Source: Cymbidium sinense
Taxonomy: Eukaryota; Streptophyta; Magnoliopsida; Asparagales; Orchidaceae
Direction of reading: 5' to 3'
Assembly: GCA_021442155.1 (NCBI GenBank)
Contig: CM038214.1
Coordinates: 51,094,703-51,158,702 of the forward strand
Length of the DNA: 64,000 nucleotides
The notes under the pieces: generated by a model
What the model saw: only the letters and a program-made list of their open reading frames with translations
Databases searched by the model: none
What the model was told of the DNA's origin: nothing
Translations under genes and position numbers: made by a program
Shown here: piece after piece, positions 47,401-60,583 of the stretch
How the letters are laid out: every line of letters begins with the position of its first letter
Position numbering within the stretch: position 1 is the stretch's first letter

Positions 47401-48879
47401 TACCTTTAAACGGAGCCAAAGTTTGCATTTTTTGAAATTTTCTACAATTAGTTATGAATTTTAGAAGTTTCACGCTTACAAAATAATTAATTAGCCTTAA
47501 TTGCATCCCTAACCCATCGGGCCATGTGGTGGCTAACACGACATGCTTTTCACATGGCCTGATGGGATTGGTTATTAAAGTTATCACATCCGTGAGCTAA
47601 CTCAGTCGACGGTGGATGCGGTTTCCCATGGAATGTCTGATCTAAGATTGGACGGCCACGATTTGATCCACGGGTTAAGGGAGAAAATAGCGGGGATCTA
47701 CCATGATCTAATCATAGCCATCCATTCCAATCACATGGAATGGATGGTGTATGAACTTCCTCCTTTGCGAGCGACGAAAGATAGGCACCATCCGTCTTTC
47801 CCCGTTTGATCTGAGCTCACCCGAGCTCAGATTGGGATAAAATTGATCCCACACTTTTGAAAGGAGGGGGGATGCACATCCAATGATCAAATTCACATTG
47901 GATTTAAATTCTCTTTTAAAAAGACCAAGATTTCCCTATTGCTACTATTTTGAGGAATTACCTTGTCGAAACTAAGATCCAACGGTTGGGATCGATGGAG
48001 GTAGTTTTGTCCAGTAGAGATGAAGCCCTGTTGAAGAAATTTGAGCTTGATTTAGTGTGGAATGCTCGATTAACTACCTCACGCACATAGGGGCCTTGGC
48101 TCCGATCGAAGTTGCACCTCTGGCCACTTGGGAGCTTGAGAAATGACTCATTTGGCTTCAATAGAGTGTGGTGAGAGTGTGGGTAAGAGGAATATGGGAT
48201 TGATTATGAAACAAGGGAGTTTGGATCGCGATAATCCTCCTTATTTTGGCCTTACACAAGAACAAAAAAAATCAAATTTTAGAATGCTCAAGAAAACTTA
48301 AACTCACTCTATGAGGTTTTAAAAATGCCTTAGGGACTCAAAACTTTGAATGCCTTCCAAATTATGGTCGAATTGAGGGGGTATACCCCTCAATCCATAG
48401 AGAAGGATGGACGATTGTGTGTGAATGATCTGTGCTAATTTGCCACCATCCGGCCACCGGACATGTCTCCATCAAGTCCGTGGCATGCTAGGGATGGGAG
48501 AAGTGATAGGCTACCATGGATCCATTGCAAGGGTTGCAAAGTTTGGATCCATGGGGTGCTTGGTTTGAGTTGGCGGTGAGTCAACTCACCTCCAAAAGGT
48601 CCATGGCCGACCTAGAGTGGGTTAGGTGGACTAGGTGGGTCAGGAGAAGGTTTTATTTAGTGTTATGAGGCTGCCATAGGGATGGGAGAGTTGACTTGGC
48701 TTGGATCCATTGGTTTTGAAGCTTAAATCCTATGGTTTGATGGCTAATCCCCTTGGATGGGACCCACTTGGATTTTTGGGATGTTTTGGGCTGACCTAGG
48801 GTGAGTTTAAGTTGAGTTAGATCATCCCACAAGGTTCCATAAATTGAATTTGAGCGATTTGGCTTCAATTGGTAAAATG

Positions 48880-50620
48880 GGTTCAATTTGGGCTATGTTG
48901 GGTTGGGTTGACCAATTGGTCAAATTGGGTCAAACCAAGGCTTGAGTTAGGTTCATATGATGATTTGGGATGTTTTGGTTCAATTGGTTTGGCCTTTGGA
49001 TTTGACTCATTTAGGTTCAAAGGGTCAAATTGGTCAAGTTGACCAATTTGACCAAATTGGTTGGGTTTAGTGTAGAGTCAAGTTCAATTTATTAATTGAA
49101 AAATATTGTAGGCTTTGGTTTGATTTAATATTTAATTTAGATTTAATTTGAATTTTGGCCAATTTGACCCTTTAGGTCAATTTGGGCTAGGTTGGGTCAA
49201 GTTGACCAATTGGTCAACATGGGCTCAATTATGGCTTTGGTCAAGTTCAATAAGTGATTAGGAATGAACTTGAGCCATTAGTTGTAATCAATTTGGATCA
49301 AATCATGATTTGACCTATTTTAGCCTTTTAGGCCAATTTGGGTCAACTTAGGTCAAATGGCCAATTGGACTTGGTTTGGCTCAATTGATGGTTTGGTCAT
49401 ATTCAATCATTGATTATGAATGGGTTTGAGTCAATAGTTTTAATTAATTTGGCACATGGTTGATTTTAGCTAGTTTAGGTTTCATTTGGGTTAAATGTTG
49501 ACTTGGTCAAAGGCTAGGTTTGTCTTGGTTTGACCCAATTCAATGCAATTGATCACACTAAATGATTGTTGATCATGATTGAAGGTTTAGATGGGCTTGG
49601 TTCAATCCAATTTGGGTTGGATTAGAATATGGCTCAAGATAGTTTTTTAGGTCACTTTGGGTCAAGTGGACCTAGATGGGTTGGTTGGCTTGATCATGGC
49701 TTGATCCAAGTTTAGTTGAGTTGATCTATGGATTTAAGGTGGAAATATAAATCCAAGTGGAGACATATGGGTTTTGGTTTATATGACAATTTTCAAGTCA
49801 AAAGGACAACATAGGCTGACTTGGGTTGACTTGGTTTTGGTTTGATAATTTTGGTTTGTATTTATATTTGCATCAATGATTGAAAGAATGATTGAATCAT
49901 GAAGAAATCCATGGGTTTTGAGTTGATTTGGGTGTCATTTAGCCAAGTTAAAAAGTTTGGCTAGAAGGGCTAAAATTGGGAATTTAATTTGATTTGGGTT
50001 TAGTTTTGGCCATCTGGATTTATATTTCATTTATATTTGTGAATATAAATGAAGGTATAAATGATTCATGAGAAAATCACTTGAGTTTGGAGTGATTTGG
50101 AAGCAAATTTGTCCAAATCTAGGATGTAGGTCAAGAAGGCTAACTTGGATTTTGAATTGGTTTGATTAATTTTGTTTGGTTCGAAGGGTTTGAACCTGAA
50201 TTTCATTTATATTTATGAATATAAATGAAGGAATGATTGATTTATAAGAAAATCAACCAAGTTTGAGTTGGTTTGAAGGTGTTTTGACTAAGAATATGAA
50301 GGAAGGTTCATATGGCTTAGAAGAGATTTTGGAATTTGGACTTAATTTTAATTATTTGAGTTAATTTGGAATTTGGAAATCTTGGATTAGATTTGGTTTG
50401 TGATTGAATTTTATAATTGAGAAAATCAATTGGATTGGGGTTGATTTGAATTTGGTTAAGGCTAAGTCCATAAGATAAAATCAAAGGGCTAGGAATTTGA
50501 ATTTGAATTTAATGATGGATTTCAATCATTTGATAGTTAGATTTGATTTTGAAATTTGAATTTGAATTTGAGGTTTGGTTTGAAAGAAGGAAGTGGCAGT
50601 AAGTCCCTAAGTTTCTAAGG
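48880..50620. repeat. Degenerate GGTCAA/TTGACC repeat tract
   Basis: The words TTGGGTCAA, GGTCAAGTTGACC, CCAATTTGACC and later GATTTGGGTTTAG recur every few tens of bases. Many are self-complementary (GGTCAAGTTGACC), giving short inverted repeats. A shorter version is at about 57,600-58,000 in LTR-like copy 2. No gene is seen. Confidence 0.65.
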
Positions 50621-50844
50621 CATAGCCTATTCCTATGGCTAACTCTTCTAAGTATCTAGGGTTAGGTTAAGTGTTCACCTAATCACTAGAACTATCTTAA
50701 GACTAAGGAACTCTTAGTGTCTATAAGAGTCCTAGATCTAGTATGAGGAAGTTGAGAGCTCACTCCAAAAGTTGATATAAGTCCCCAAAGGACATTCACC
50801 TATGTCTAAAGTAAGTTGAGGTTATTCTACCAACAGGTAGCCCC

Positions 50845-51173
50845 TAAGTCGAGTTCGATTTGTTGTGTTACCAATAGGTCACCCCAACGGTTATTCCTTG
50901 CTTTAGAAGATGTAAGTCTTGTACACTTCTTCCTAACACAAAAGGCACACCCTTAGGTTGGCAAGCTCTACCCATGGCCGTGACTATCCCTTTGGATTTG
51001 TAAACGAGAGGTGGACAAGTCTGATATAGCCCCTTCACAGTGGGTCCATTGGACACCCACATGGTCCATAAATTAAATCTATCAAATTTTGCTGAGCTCA
51101 CATCCTAATGGATATGCTCTTAATTTGAAATCAAACTAAGCCAAACAAACCATATCAAATCACATGAGATTAA
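50845..51173 (+). repeat. LTR segment with an inverted copy at 30,866-31,217
   Basis: Its reverse complement aligns with 30,866-31,217 (see that entry). It contains GATTTGTTGTGTTACCAATA and CACATGGTCCATAAATTAAA-type words and no open frame of note. Confidence 0.72.
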
Positions 51174-51949
51174 GAGTCTAAATCAAAGAAATCCAACCAA
51201 ACTCTTATTCCTAGTAGATACATCCCCAAACAAATCTATGAAATCAAACTCAAATCTCAATCCCCAGCAGATAGCTTGAACCTGCTTCCTTAGTGGAAGG
51301 TTCATATACCCGATCCCTAGTGGACTCGAGCCCATATCTTTAGCATATATGCCTCCAAATCAATTAAAACAAAATAAATTAAAGTCAATTTGATCTTAAT
51401 CACTAGTGGATTATAGATTCTTAACTCTAGCGGATCTTCTTTCCATAAATCAGATAATCAAATCAAATTCAAACTTTAGCCCCAACATAGTTTCTTCTTC
51501 TATGCCTTGACATAGACCCCTCACATGCCATGTCATGTGTGATCCCTAGGATCTCCCTCCATGTCCTTAACATGGAATTTTCATCAAATCTTATTTCTTC
51601 TCTTATGCACACCTTCAATACTTCAATCAAAAGCCTAACAATGTATTCATTCAAATTGCATCATCTTAACATTGTAATCAACATTTTAAGATTTGTGATG
51701 GTGCAAGCTCAAACTAACTTTACAATATCATGCTAAACATATTATAGCATGAATTAATACACTATATTATATAATGATATATAATGTTATATTATAATTT
51801 GCTATAATATAATATGTTGTCTAACATTACACCTCATTAGAATCACTTAAAAAGAATAAATAACAAAATTTTCTCAAAATATGAATAATGTTCATTTTGG
51901 ATGTAAATTTGTTATTTTTCTATTAGAAATGGTACAAAATAGCATGATT

Positions 51950-52830
51950 TTGGTGTTGCTTTTGGTGTGTCATGAATTTGGCCAAATTCTTCCATCTCAA
52001 CCTTCAAATTAATATTTTTGTGAGTTTTGATCCAATGTATTATAACAAAAGTAAAACATACTAAAATGTACAATAATGTTTAGTAACACACCACCACATT
52101 CATATATATGCGAACTTATATTGTTATGTACATTATATTTTACTAAGCTTTCATATAATACATTATCTTACATTACACCTTAAAATGAATAACTTTAAGC
52201 AAAAAAATTATAAAATTTGGATGAAAATGAACATTTATTTTGGATGCAAAATTCCATTCTTTTGATCAAATGACACACCATAGCACACCCCCAATGATGT
52301 TCCCAAAAGCTTACCTTAAGTTGGGCCAAATCCCATCATCTCAGCCTATAAATCAGTATTTTTATGAATTATACCAGTACAAACTCTACTACATCATACT
52401 ATAACAAACTTAAATGTGCTGAACAATAAGTAGTAATATACAATAGTATGCTATAATGCATAATACTACACTATGTTATGGCATCCTATATTATTATACA
52501 CCATAACATATTATGTTATATTATATTATATTGCATATTAGATCACAAGGGATTGCTTAAGATAAAAATCATAAAATTAGTCCAAACAATAAAAAACTAT
52601 ATATTTTAGTCGTATCACTTACATATTTTAAATTGAAACAATATATTATGATGCCATGCTCTACCCATTATTAATTTGGCCAAATTCCACCATTTTAAAG
52701 CCTAAATCAACATTTTTATAAATAATGCTAGTGTCGGCTCGATTGCATGATTATAAAATACTAAAAGAATTTAAAATGCGTAGAATAATATATTAAGATA
52801 TATGATGTTATACTATGCTACAACATATAA
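51950..52830. repeat. About 350 bp tandem repeat, three copies
   Basis: The anchor GGCCAAATTC followed by a CCATCTCA-like word and a TATTTTTATGAATTAT-like word lies at about 51,979, 52,323 and 52,679, giving spacings of 344 and 356 bp. AT-rich TATAATATA words fill the rest. One further copy is recognisable near 58,200-58,400 in LTR-like copy 2. Confidence 0.7.
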
Positions 52831-52882
52831 TATTTATTTTGAACATAAAACCTTACTTAAACTAAGTGGCATAACACTTATT

Positions 52883-55800
52883 GATGTTTTCTGGAATAGA
52901 AAAAGAAATGACACCACATAGAGTTTAGAAATATTTTATTTAGATGACTAAATACAACATTAAGTAATAAGCATATTATCTCGAAAGATAAACATGCTCT
53001 CCTATAATGGATTCAATCATTTCAAAAAAAGTCTCCTAAGGCTAATGGGTCTTTCGTGTACGAGAGTATTTTCTCTTGAACTACATGTAAAAGTAGAACA
53101 TGGTCTATTTTATCATAGGATCATGGTTGCCTATAAAGGAAAGCCTCTATAGTTAATTACATCTTAGGAAGGGTCTCTTCCTAAGAATACTCTCGATTAA
53201 ATAAATAAGTGGTTATTCCAATGGACTACTAAGGTAGCTTTTAACGGAATGATTTTTCAAAATTCAATTGGGAGAGGTCCAAATTGAAGGGAGTTATTTT
53301 TAAGAGTCAAATGGAAAAGAGTAGGAAATTCTAATTGATAATGGGATGCCTAGAAGACATTTCATCTATCCTATGATTGGGCTTCAAATTTGGGATTTTA
53401 ATTTTAGAATTCAAGTTATCATTTTCTTAAAATCTAGGGCTTAGATTCTAGCAGCACAAGACTGCAAAAAATGCTTAGGGTTGAAGACTTATTCTAAAGG
53501 ATGCTTCAACCTAGTCTAGTTCTTGACACATCTTGATGCTCGACCTAGTTCTATCCTTGGGAATCATTGGTCATTCTCCTCACTTGAGGAACTAACCTAT
53601 CCGACTCTTTTGGACTTACAACCTCTGGAGAAGGCGCCAGCTAACACCACCTTAGCACATTTTAAAATAATGAGGCTAAGTCATATGAATGCAAGATGGT
53701 TGCAGTTTTAGAAAGAAATCTATGAACTAGACTTACTCCTAATCCCTAAGATTATGTAGGGTATGAAGTTGTACCTAACTAATGCATATTTTTCAAACTT
53801 TTATAAATTTTGACTCGATATTCATTTAGGTCATAAGAATATATAATTTATGCCTAATGCATGTAATAAGAAAAAGATTATGGGCCAACTCAAAATAGAA
53901 GAAGGTGTACTTCCATCATAAACTCTCAAAGGTCAAGCCCAGGTTCTCTGGCAAGAATGGATGTCCTTCATTAATCAAGAGTGAGATAATATGATTTATG
54001 CATGATATTAAAACATCTAGCTAAGGGGTTGCTATAAATTTTATCTTGCTTTAATACCTAGGCTTTTATATGAAGATTATGAGTTGTATTTATTTTTATG
54101 TTTCGATTGATTTAATTGGGTAGAAAATTTAGTTTATCCTATGAGCCCACATTCATCACAAAGATAAACATAGCATAAAAAAGAAACCTAAGAAAAGCAT
54201 GCTATTTCTATTATGCACCCAAAATAAATCAAGACATATTAAATTATATCAGGAAAAGGATAATGTAGCCGGGTACTGCTGTACACCCTAGAAGAAAGAA
54301 AAATAGGCAACTGAATTCTACCCTTATACAACCTGGCGTGGAACTACAAGTTTAGATCTATGGGTCTTCTTTCTAGGAAAATCTCCTTCTTTAGGGACAT
54401 CCATCGAGCTCCACAAGGGACCACCCATCTCCTAGTTGGGTAAGCCCCTAATCCTAACCCCATAGATCCTAACCTAATTCTAAGCTCAAATTTACATTTA
54501 AAATAAAAAAGAAATCTTAAACCTACAAAGATGTTAGAAAATACACACATCATACAAAGCAGTTTATATTTCACAAATATATAGGCTTAGCATTAGTTGC
54601 TTTCCAAGCCCACCTATCATGGACTATGTTAAGGGATTTTCAGACCTAAGCAAACAACAATTTTATGATTTATTTATCATGATCCCTTTAACAGTCCTAC
54701 ATAAAATAGTATTAAATCTAGAAAGAATGCCTTAACATCCCTAATGAACAAACAAGCCTAGCATCTAGTCTAAAGCAATACACCACAGGACATAAGCAAT
54801 CACAACATATCATAGAGATTTAAACAAAAAATCATAGAATGATCTAATCCTAGATCTAGAGTCCATGACCTAAGTAATCTAGGGTGTGTAAAAGAGGGGT
54901 TTATGTATCAAGGCTTTGGTAGGCTCCTTTAAGCTCAAGTTTAAATCTGAAGTTTGAATTTATTTATTTTTTACCATTGGTTGGTTTCAATTCAAATGGT
55001 TTAGTGATTTAATTTCCATTTGTATTCCCTTTTATTTTATTAAAGTTGTATAGGTTTTCAAGAATGAGAAATATAAAGAATTTCATTTTAGGTGAAACTC
55101 ACTTTATTCCACATCTTAAATCCTAATGAAATTTCCAAAAAATCTAACTAAGATCCTTAAGTATCTTAATTAATCCTTTTGATGTTATTTATGTTTGGAT
55201 TAGTTTTATTTTATTTCATTTATTTGAATTGCTTTATTTGATTTAATTTGTTTGATTTGTTTCATTTTGTATTAAACTATGTGGGTTTCATTTGATTTGG
55301 CTTATGTTAATTTAGAGTTTGATTTTATTCAATTTAACTTAAGTTATTAAATTATAAATTTGTAAGCTTAAGGTTTAAGTTCATTAATATGAATTAGTAC
55401 CTTAGGTTTGTTCATGGATTATGCTTAACCTAAAGCACTTAGGTTAATTATTTGATCTGATTTAATTAATCTAGGTTTTAGATTCATTATTTAAATTTAT
55501 TAGAGATGAATGATTTTATTAAACTTCATTGATTCAAAGGTTAAGATTTAAGTTAATTAATAATTTTATTAACCTAAGGTTTTATTTCATTAACCTAAGA
55601 TTGAATTTGATCACTTTAACTAACTTATGATATTTAGAGAATTTTCTGAATAGTTTTCTAATGTTTGATGGTGATTAGTTTGAACAACCCATTTATTTAC
55701 TAGGTTAATTAATTTCCTTAACGCAATATTTGATTAACATTGACCTAGGGATTTAGACATTTGAGAACTCCTAATCCAGAGATCATTTAGACTTGAAATA

Positions 55801-58414
55801 TTTTTGGCAAGTAGGGTTACGTGCCAGTTTTATATTCCTAAAGTTTTAGCTTGAGTAGAGATGTAATTAGGATGCAATCAAGGTTTTAAATATTTAATTC
55901 AAACCTACATTAAGCCTAATTTATTAAGATTCATTAAGGGATTTTATTTTTCATTTATTCTTCACTAAAATACCTTTCCAATGAGGGTTTATTCATAATT
56001 TTTGGTTAACTAGTTGATTTATTATGATTTAATTAATTTTAGGTCATTTAATTGAATTATTTAATTCTTTTAATTATCTAATTAAGTTAATTAATGACTT
56101 ATTAGGTTCAGATAGGTTTAATTAAGTTTAATTAGTGTTCTAATGTTCATTAATGTTTATTATGTTGATTTATGGTTGTTAGATCAATATTTCTTAATTA
56201 TTTCATTAAAGGTTAATTAATTTAATTAATTAAAAGGTTAAGCATATGAAATTTCAATTTCCTTTGAATTCAGAGAATTAAATCCCCAAAATTCACCTAA
56301 GGTGTATTTTATGCTTAATTTCATTTCCCAAAGTTTCAAATTAATTGGATTATTAATTTGAGAGTAATTTGGGTTTAATATTTTTTTAATTAAACCCAAA
56401 TTAAGGGTATATTACCCAATAAAAATTGGGGATTTTAATTTCGATGGATTCCTCTCCTCAAGATGAATCCATGGAGCTTTTATTTGTATTTTTTTATTTA
56501 TATTTTATTTTATATGATTTTTAGAGTTTTTTTGCATTTTTAAATTAATTAAACCGTTATTTAATGATTTTTAAGTATGGGGTCCCATGCGGGATCCATG
56601 TGTCGCGTGGTACACCCCTGCATGGCACGTCCTGCTGCATTGCATGTGTGGGTTGGTCCACGTGGTGCCGCATCAGCATAATTCAAAATGCTAGATCGCT
56701 TATGACGGTCCAGATTGATCCCATGATTCTACAGGGTGAAATCGATCCCTGCATGCTAGTTCGTCATCCGATCCACATGGATGACGAGATCATCTCCTTC
56801 AATTCCTGTGGGAGCTGAGGACCGTTGATAGTATTTTGCTAATATCTTTTGATATAGGTAATGAAATCACACGATTTTAAGTGCTACACGATCGTGGAAA
56901 GAAATCCTATGATTCTATATGATTGGATCAACTTGAAGATCATGTTTCCTATTAAACTAACCATAACTGAATTTTTGAAGAAAAAGCTTAAGGTCAATAA
57001 TGGCATACCTCAATTCCTTAGACGGTTGGCCTTGTAGTTGATCCTAGAGCTTCGAATGCTTGAAACGAACTTGCTTCTAAAGGAATTAAGTTAATTCCTT
57101 GTGGATTGCTCCCTAGTCCAACCCTTGATTGCTCTTTTTAGTTTTGATGGTTTGTAGTGATTAAGGACACTTGGGCGGAGGGGGAAATTTTGTTTTGGTT
57201 CGGTTTTGATATGTGAAGGTGTGTGTGTGTTAAATTTTCTTTGGAGAAGTCTCTCTGTGGGTTTTCCTATATGGCTAAAAGCTATATTGCTCTTTCCTAG
57301 CTATTCCTTAGTCAGTTTTGCTAATGAAGGACCTTGGAAACTAGCTAGTGCACTCCTTCTCCATCCCACAACTATCCTATGTGAATATGTGGGAAGAAGG
57401 GAGAAGGAATTTGACTTCTCCAATTCTTTTGCTTGTATTAGTTTTCCTTATTTGGATTTTATGCAATAATGCAAGAGAAGTCTAAGTAGCTTGATTAGGG
57501 ATGTAAACCTTCATTAGAAGTGTTTAAGGAAGTGTTACCCCCATCCCATGTGATTTGGTTGGAAGTGGTTTGATATTTCCTTATTTCTTTTGTCTTGCTT
57601 AACTCACTTTACCCAAATTGGGTTAAGTGAATTACATAATTTCTTATGGGTCAAATGACCCATTTGACTACTACAATAGAGAGTTAGGTTATGTCCAATC
57701 ACCATCCCCATATGATTTAGGATAATCAATTTAAAATTATTTTCATTTTTCTTGAATTTGAGTTCACTGTGGCTTATTTAGGTTATTTTGATTTAAGAGA
57801 TTTAATTAACCTAATCTAGGCCTTCATGGACTCAAATTCTTTGCGATCATACATATTAATTTGATTATTTAAAATATTTTTAATGATTTAATTTAGTCAA
57901 ATTTAGTGGGTTGACTATTTGACCAAGTGGGCCCACTCAAGTCAACACTAGGTTGACTTGAGTTGACTTTAGGTTTGACGTTGAATTTCTATTTTATTTG
58001 CATTAATTCACTTGATTTAATTTATGTTGGATGTTTGATTTGGTTTTGCATCAAACCAAGTAAATTGGATTTAGCTCAAAAATGTATATCCTAAGTTACT
58101 GAGCATAGTGACTTTGAATTTTGAAGTAGGAAATTCTTATTTGAACTTGATATCATTTTATTGCTAAAATGACCTCTTCTAAAAATGAGGTCAACACACA
58201 CCTTTGGTACTACAACCTAATTCCCACTTGAAATTTAATAAATTTCATTATCTGATTTATTAAATCAATATTTTTATGATTTATATTATTAGACTATAGA
58301 GTACAATACCATAATATACTAAAACATTTCAAAACATCTTATAACATCCAAAAAACACTATATGCTCAAATATATTATGCAACATTATACTATAATATAT
58401 GGTGTTATAGTGTG
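52883..58414 (-). repeat. LTR-like long repeat, copy 2
   Basis: It begins TGATGTTTTCTGG, matching the TGGTGTTTATTT start of copy 1, and keeps the copy 1 order: start region (52.88-54.9), AT-rich part (55.0-56.56), a GC-richer part with GATCCATGTG and ATCGATCC words (56.58-57.5), a GGTCAA tract (57.6-58.0), and one copy of the 350 bp AT-rich repeat. It ends at the satellite boundary near 58,414. At 5.5 kb it is about half of copy 1. It may be a solo LTR, the LTR of a second element, or a tandem LTR product. No gene is recognised. Confidence 0.5.
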
Positions 58415-58804
58415 ATTTAGGCTTAGGGTTTAGGGTATTCAAATCTTTAATATTCAAGGGAAAGTCTCTTGAAGACATTTTCTTTAGCTACCATACCTAT
58501 GTTAGGATTAGGTCATTCTTTAGATCTACTCCTAATGACATCTTTATTCAAGGTTTAGGGTTTAAGGTTTAGGGTTAGTTTAGGGTAGAGGGTTTACGAT
58601 TAGTTTAGAGTTTAGGGTTTAGGGTTTAGCATATGGGGTTTAGGGTTTAACATTTATGGTTGTAGGTTTTAGGATTTAGGGTTTATGGTTTTATGGTATA
58701 GGGTTTAGGGTTTTGGTTTTTTGGTTTAGGGTTTGGGGTTTTGGGTTTAGGGTTTAGGGATTTTGAAGGTTTAGGATTTAGGGTTTAGGGTTTAAGGTTT
58801 TTTA
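58415..58804 (+). repeat. Telomere-like satellite with a 115 bp foreign island
   Basis: TTTAGGG words resume at about 58,415, are interrupted at about 58,437-58,550 by a non-repetitive C-containing island bounded by ATTCAA on both sides, and then continue to the start of gene fragment copy 4. Confidence 0.8.
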
Positions 58805-59277
58805 AAATAGAGAACAAATTCAGATTCAACATTCCTTCTTTTTGATTTCATCAACCAAGTAGCACCACAAGTTTTCTATGACACAAGGAATGACATATAT
58901 ATAAAATGAGCACCCATAGAGCAAATTATAAACCCTAGATAAGTAGAATCATCTCTACTATAACCATAAGCAGGGTGGATCACCATGCTTGGTTTCTCCA
59001 TTTCCTATCGAACCACCACGACAGTCGAGGTTGCAGGATCCACCATCATATCCCCAATCTCTCTCTAGGTCACCACCACGGGTGTAACCTCTTTCACTCC
59101 TCTCACCCACAGAAGCACCAGTGCTTCGACCACCACCTCCATATCCATCAACACCCCTAGATCCACCACCACCACTATGATAATCGTTGCTTCTGCCTTC
59201 ACCTTCACCTTCACCTCCACCGTCAGATCTAGTCTGAGCCTGGTTGGGTGATGTTCTCTCAAGGTTACGCCCATTCT
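58805..59277 (-). pseudogene. Glycine-rich RNA-binding protein 3'-end fragment, copy 4
   Basis: It has the same order on minus: AAGAATGGGCGTAACC start at 59277 (NGQN changed to NGRN), RRM end, charged GEGEGE-type part, then the Gly-rich tail and 3' UTR. The stop position (58,989-58,991) is changed to a Gln codon. The long minus open frame at 59,065-59,274 is a frame-shifted reading with Val-rich sequence and is not the protein. It is flanked by TTTAGGG repeat. Confidence 0.7.
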
Positions 59278-60583
59278 TAGGGTTTGGTTTAGGGTTTACT
59301 GTTACTTTAGGGCTTAGGGTTTATGGTTTGGGGTTTAGGGTTTAGGGTTGTACATTTTAGGGTTTAAGGCTTATGTATTAGGGTTTAAGGTTTTAGAGTT
59401 TAAGTTTAAGGTTTAGGGTTTAGGATTTAAGGTTTAGGGTTTAGGGTTTTAGGGATTAGGGTTTAGGGTTTATGGTTTAGGGTTTAGGGTTTAGGGTTTA
59501 GGGCTTTGGGATTTAGGGTTTAGGGTTTAGAGTTTACGGTTGTAGGTTTAGGGTTGTAGGTTTAGGGTTTAGGGTTTAGGGTTAGTTTTAGGGATTAGGG
59601 TTTAAGATTTAAGGTTTAGGATTTTTGGTTTACGATTTTTTTTAAAAATTAAGTAAACTTGTTGGTTTAGGTTTATTTAGTTCATTTATTATTGATTTGA
59701 GTTCATTTTATGTTTTATTTTTATTTAAGTTTATTTTTTATTTTTGTTTAGTTTAGTTTATTTATTTTAGGTTTATTTATTTTATTTAAGGTTTTTATTT
59801 TAGTTTATTTTTTAGGTTTAAGTTTTTTTAGTTTAGTTTTATTTTTATTTTATTTTTTAGGTTTAGGTTTTTTCTTATATTTTGGTTCAGGTTTAGGTTT
59901 TTATTTTAGTTTTTTTAAATTTAGGTTTTAGGTTTTTATTTTAAGTATATTTTTAAGTTTTATTTTATAGTTTATGTTTAGGTTTATTTTTATTTTATTT
60001 TATTTTATTTAGTTTAGGTTTAGGTTTAGGTTTAATTTATTTTAGGTTTAGGTTTAGGTTTTATTTAATTTAATTTAGTTTATTTTATTTGGTTTATTTT
60101 ATTTTTATTTTAGGTTTAGGTTTTTTTTAGTTTAGGGTTTCGATTTTTAGTTAGTTTTTTTTTTATTATATTTTTATTTTAGGTTTAGTTTTTTATTTTA
60201 TTTAGGTTTTTAAATTTTTAGTTTAGTTTTGGTTTTTATTTATTTTATTTTAGTTTAGTTTTATTTTTATTTTATTTTCTTTTAGGTTTAGGTTTAGGTT
60301 TAAGTTTAGGTTTAGGTTTTAGTTTATGTTTTTATTTTATTTTATTTTTTTATTCTATTTTGGTTTAAGTTTTTTTTATCTATTTTATTTTTAGGTTTTA
60401 TTTACTTTAGGTTTAGGTTTTTAGCTTTTGGGTTTAGGGTTTAGGGTTTAGGGTTTAGTGTTTAGGGTTTAGGTTTAGGGTTTAGGGTTTAGGTTTTAGG
60501 GTTTAGGTTTTAGGTTTAGGGTTTACATTTTAGTTTAGGGTTTAGGGTTTAGGGTTTAGAGTTTTGGGTTTAAGGTTTTTTTT
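59278..60583 (+). repeat. Telomere-like composite satellite, block G
   Basis: A long TTTAGGG block (59280-59640), landmark AAAAATTAAGTAAACTTGTTGG at about 59646, a T-rich segment in the usual word order, and a TTTAGGG block (60425-60580). The next landmark is at 61,360, giving a 1.71 kb unit that includes gene fragment copy 5. Confidence 0.9.

Larger units (their letters stand above)
42833..52880 (-). repeat. LTR-like long repeat, copy 1 (5' LTR candidate of the Ty3/gypsy element)
   Basis: It starts next to the primer-binding-site-like motif with TGGTGTTTATT (CA at the LTR end on minus). It runs in the same order as 52,883-58,414: for example CTCCTAAGGCTA (42,995 and 53,033), TTATGGGCCAA (43,775 and 53,879), CTAAGGGGTTGCTA (43,920 and 54,013) and CAAGCCCACCTATC (44,593 and 54,608). 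Length of about 10 kb is far above usual LTRs, so internal tandem repeats or nested insertions are likely. The right edge is placed by the start of copy 2 and is uncertain. No gene is recognised within it; open frames are short and unconserved. Confidence 0.5.

Noticed and set aside
59065..59274. 69-codon minus frame with Val-rich sequence in gene fragment copy 4 (and 60,801-60,998 in copy 5)
   Set aside because: Frame-shifted reading of the Gly-rich tail; the true frame has GGYGGG-type repeats.
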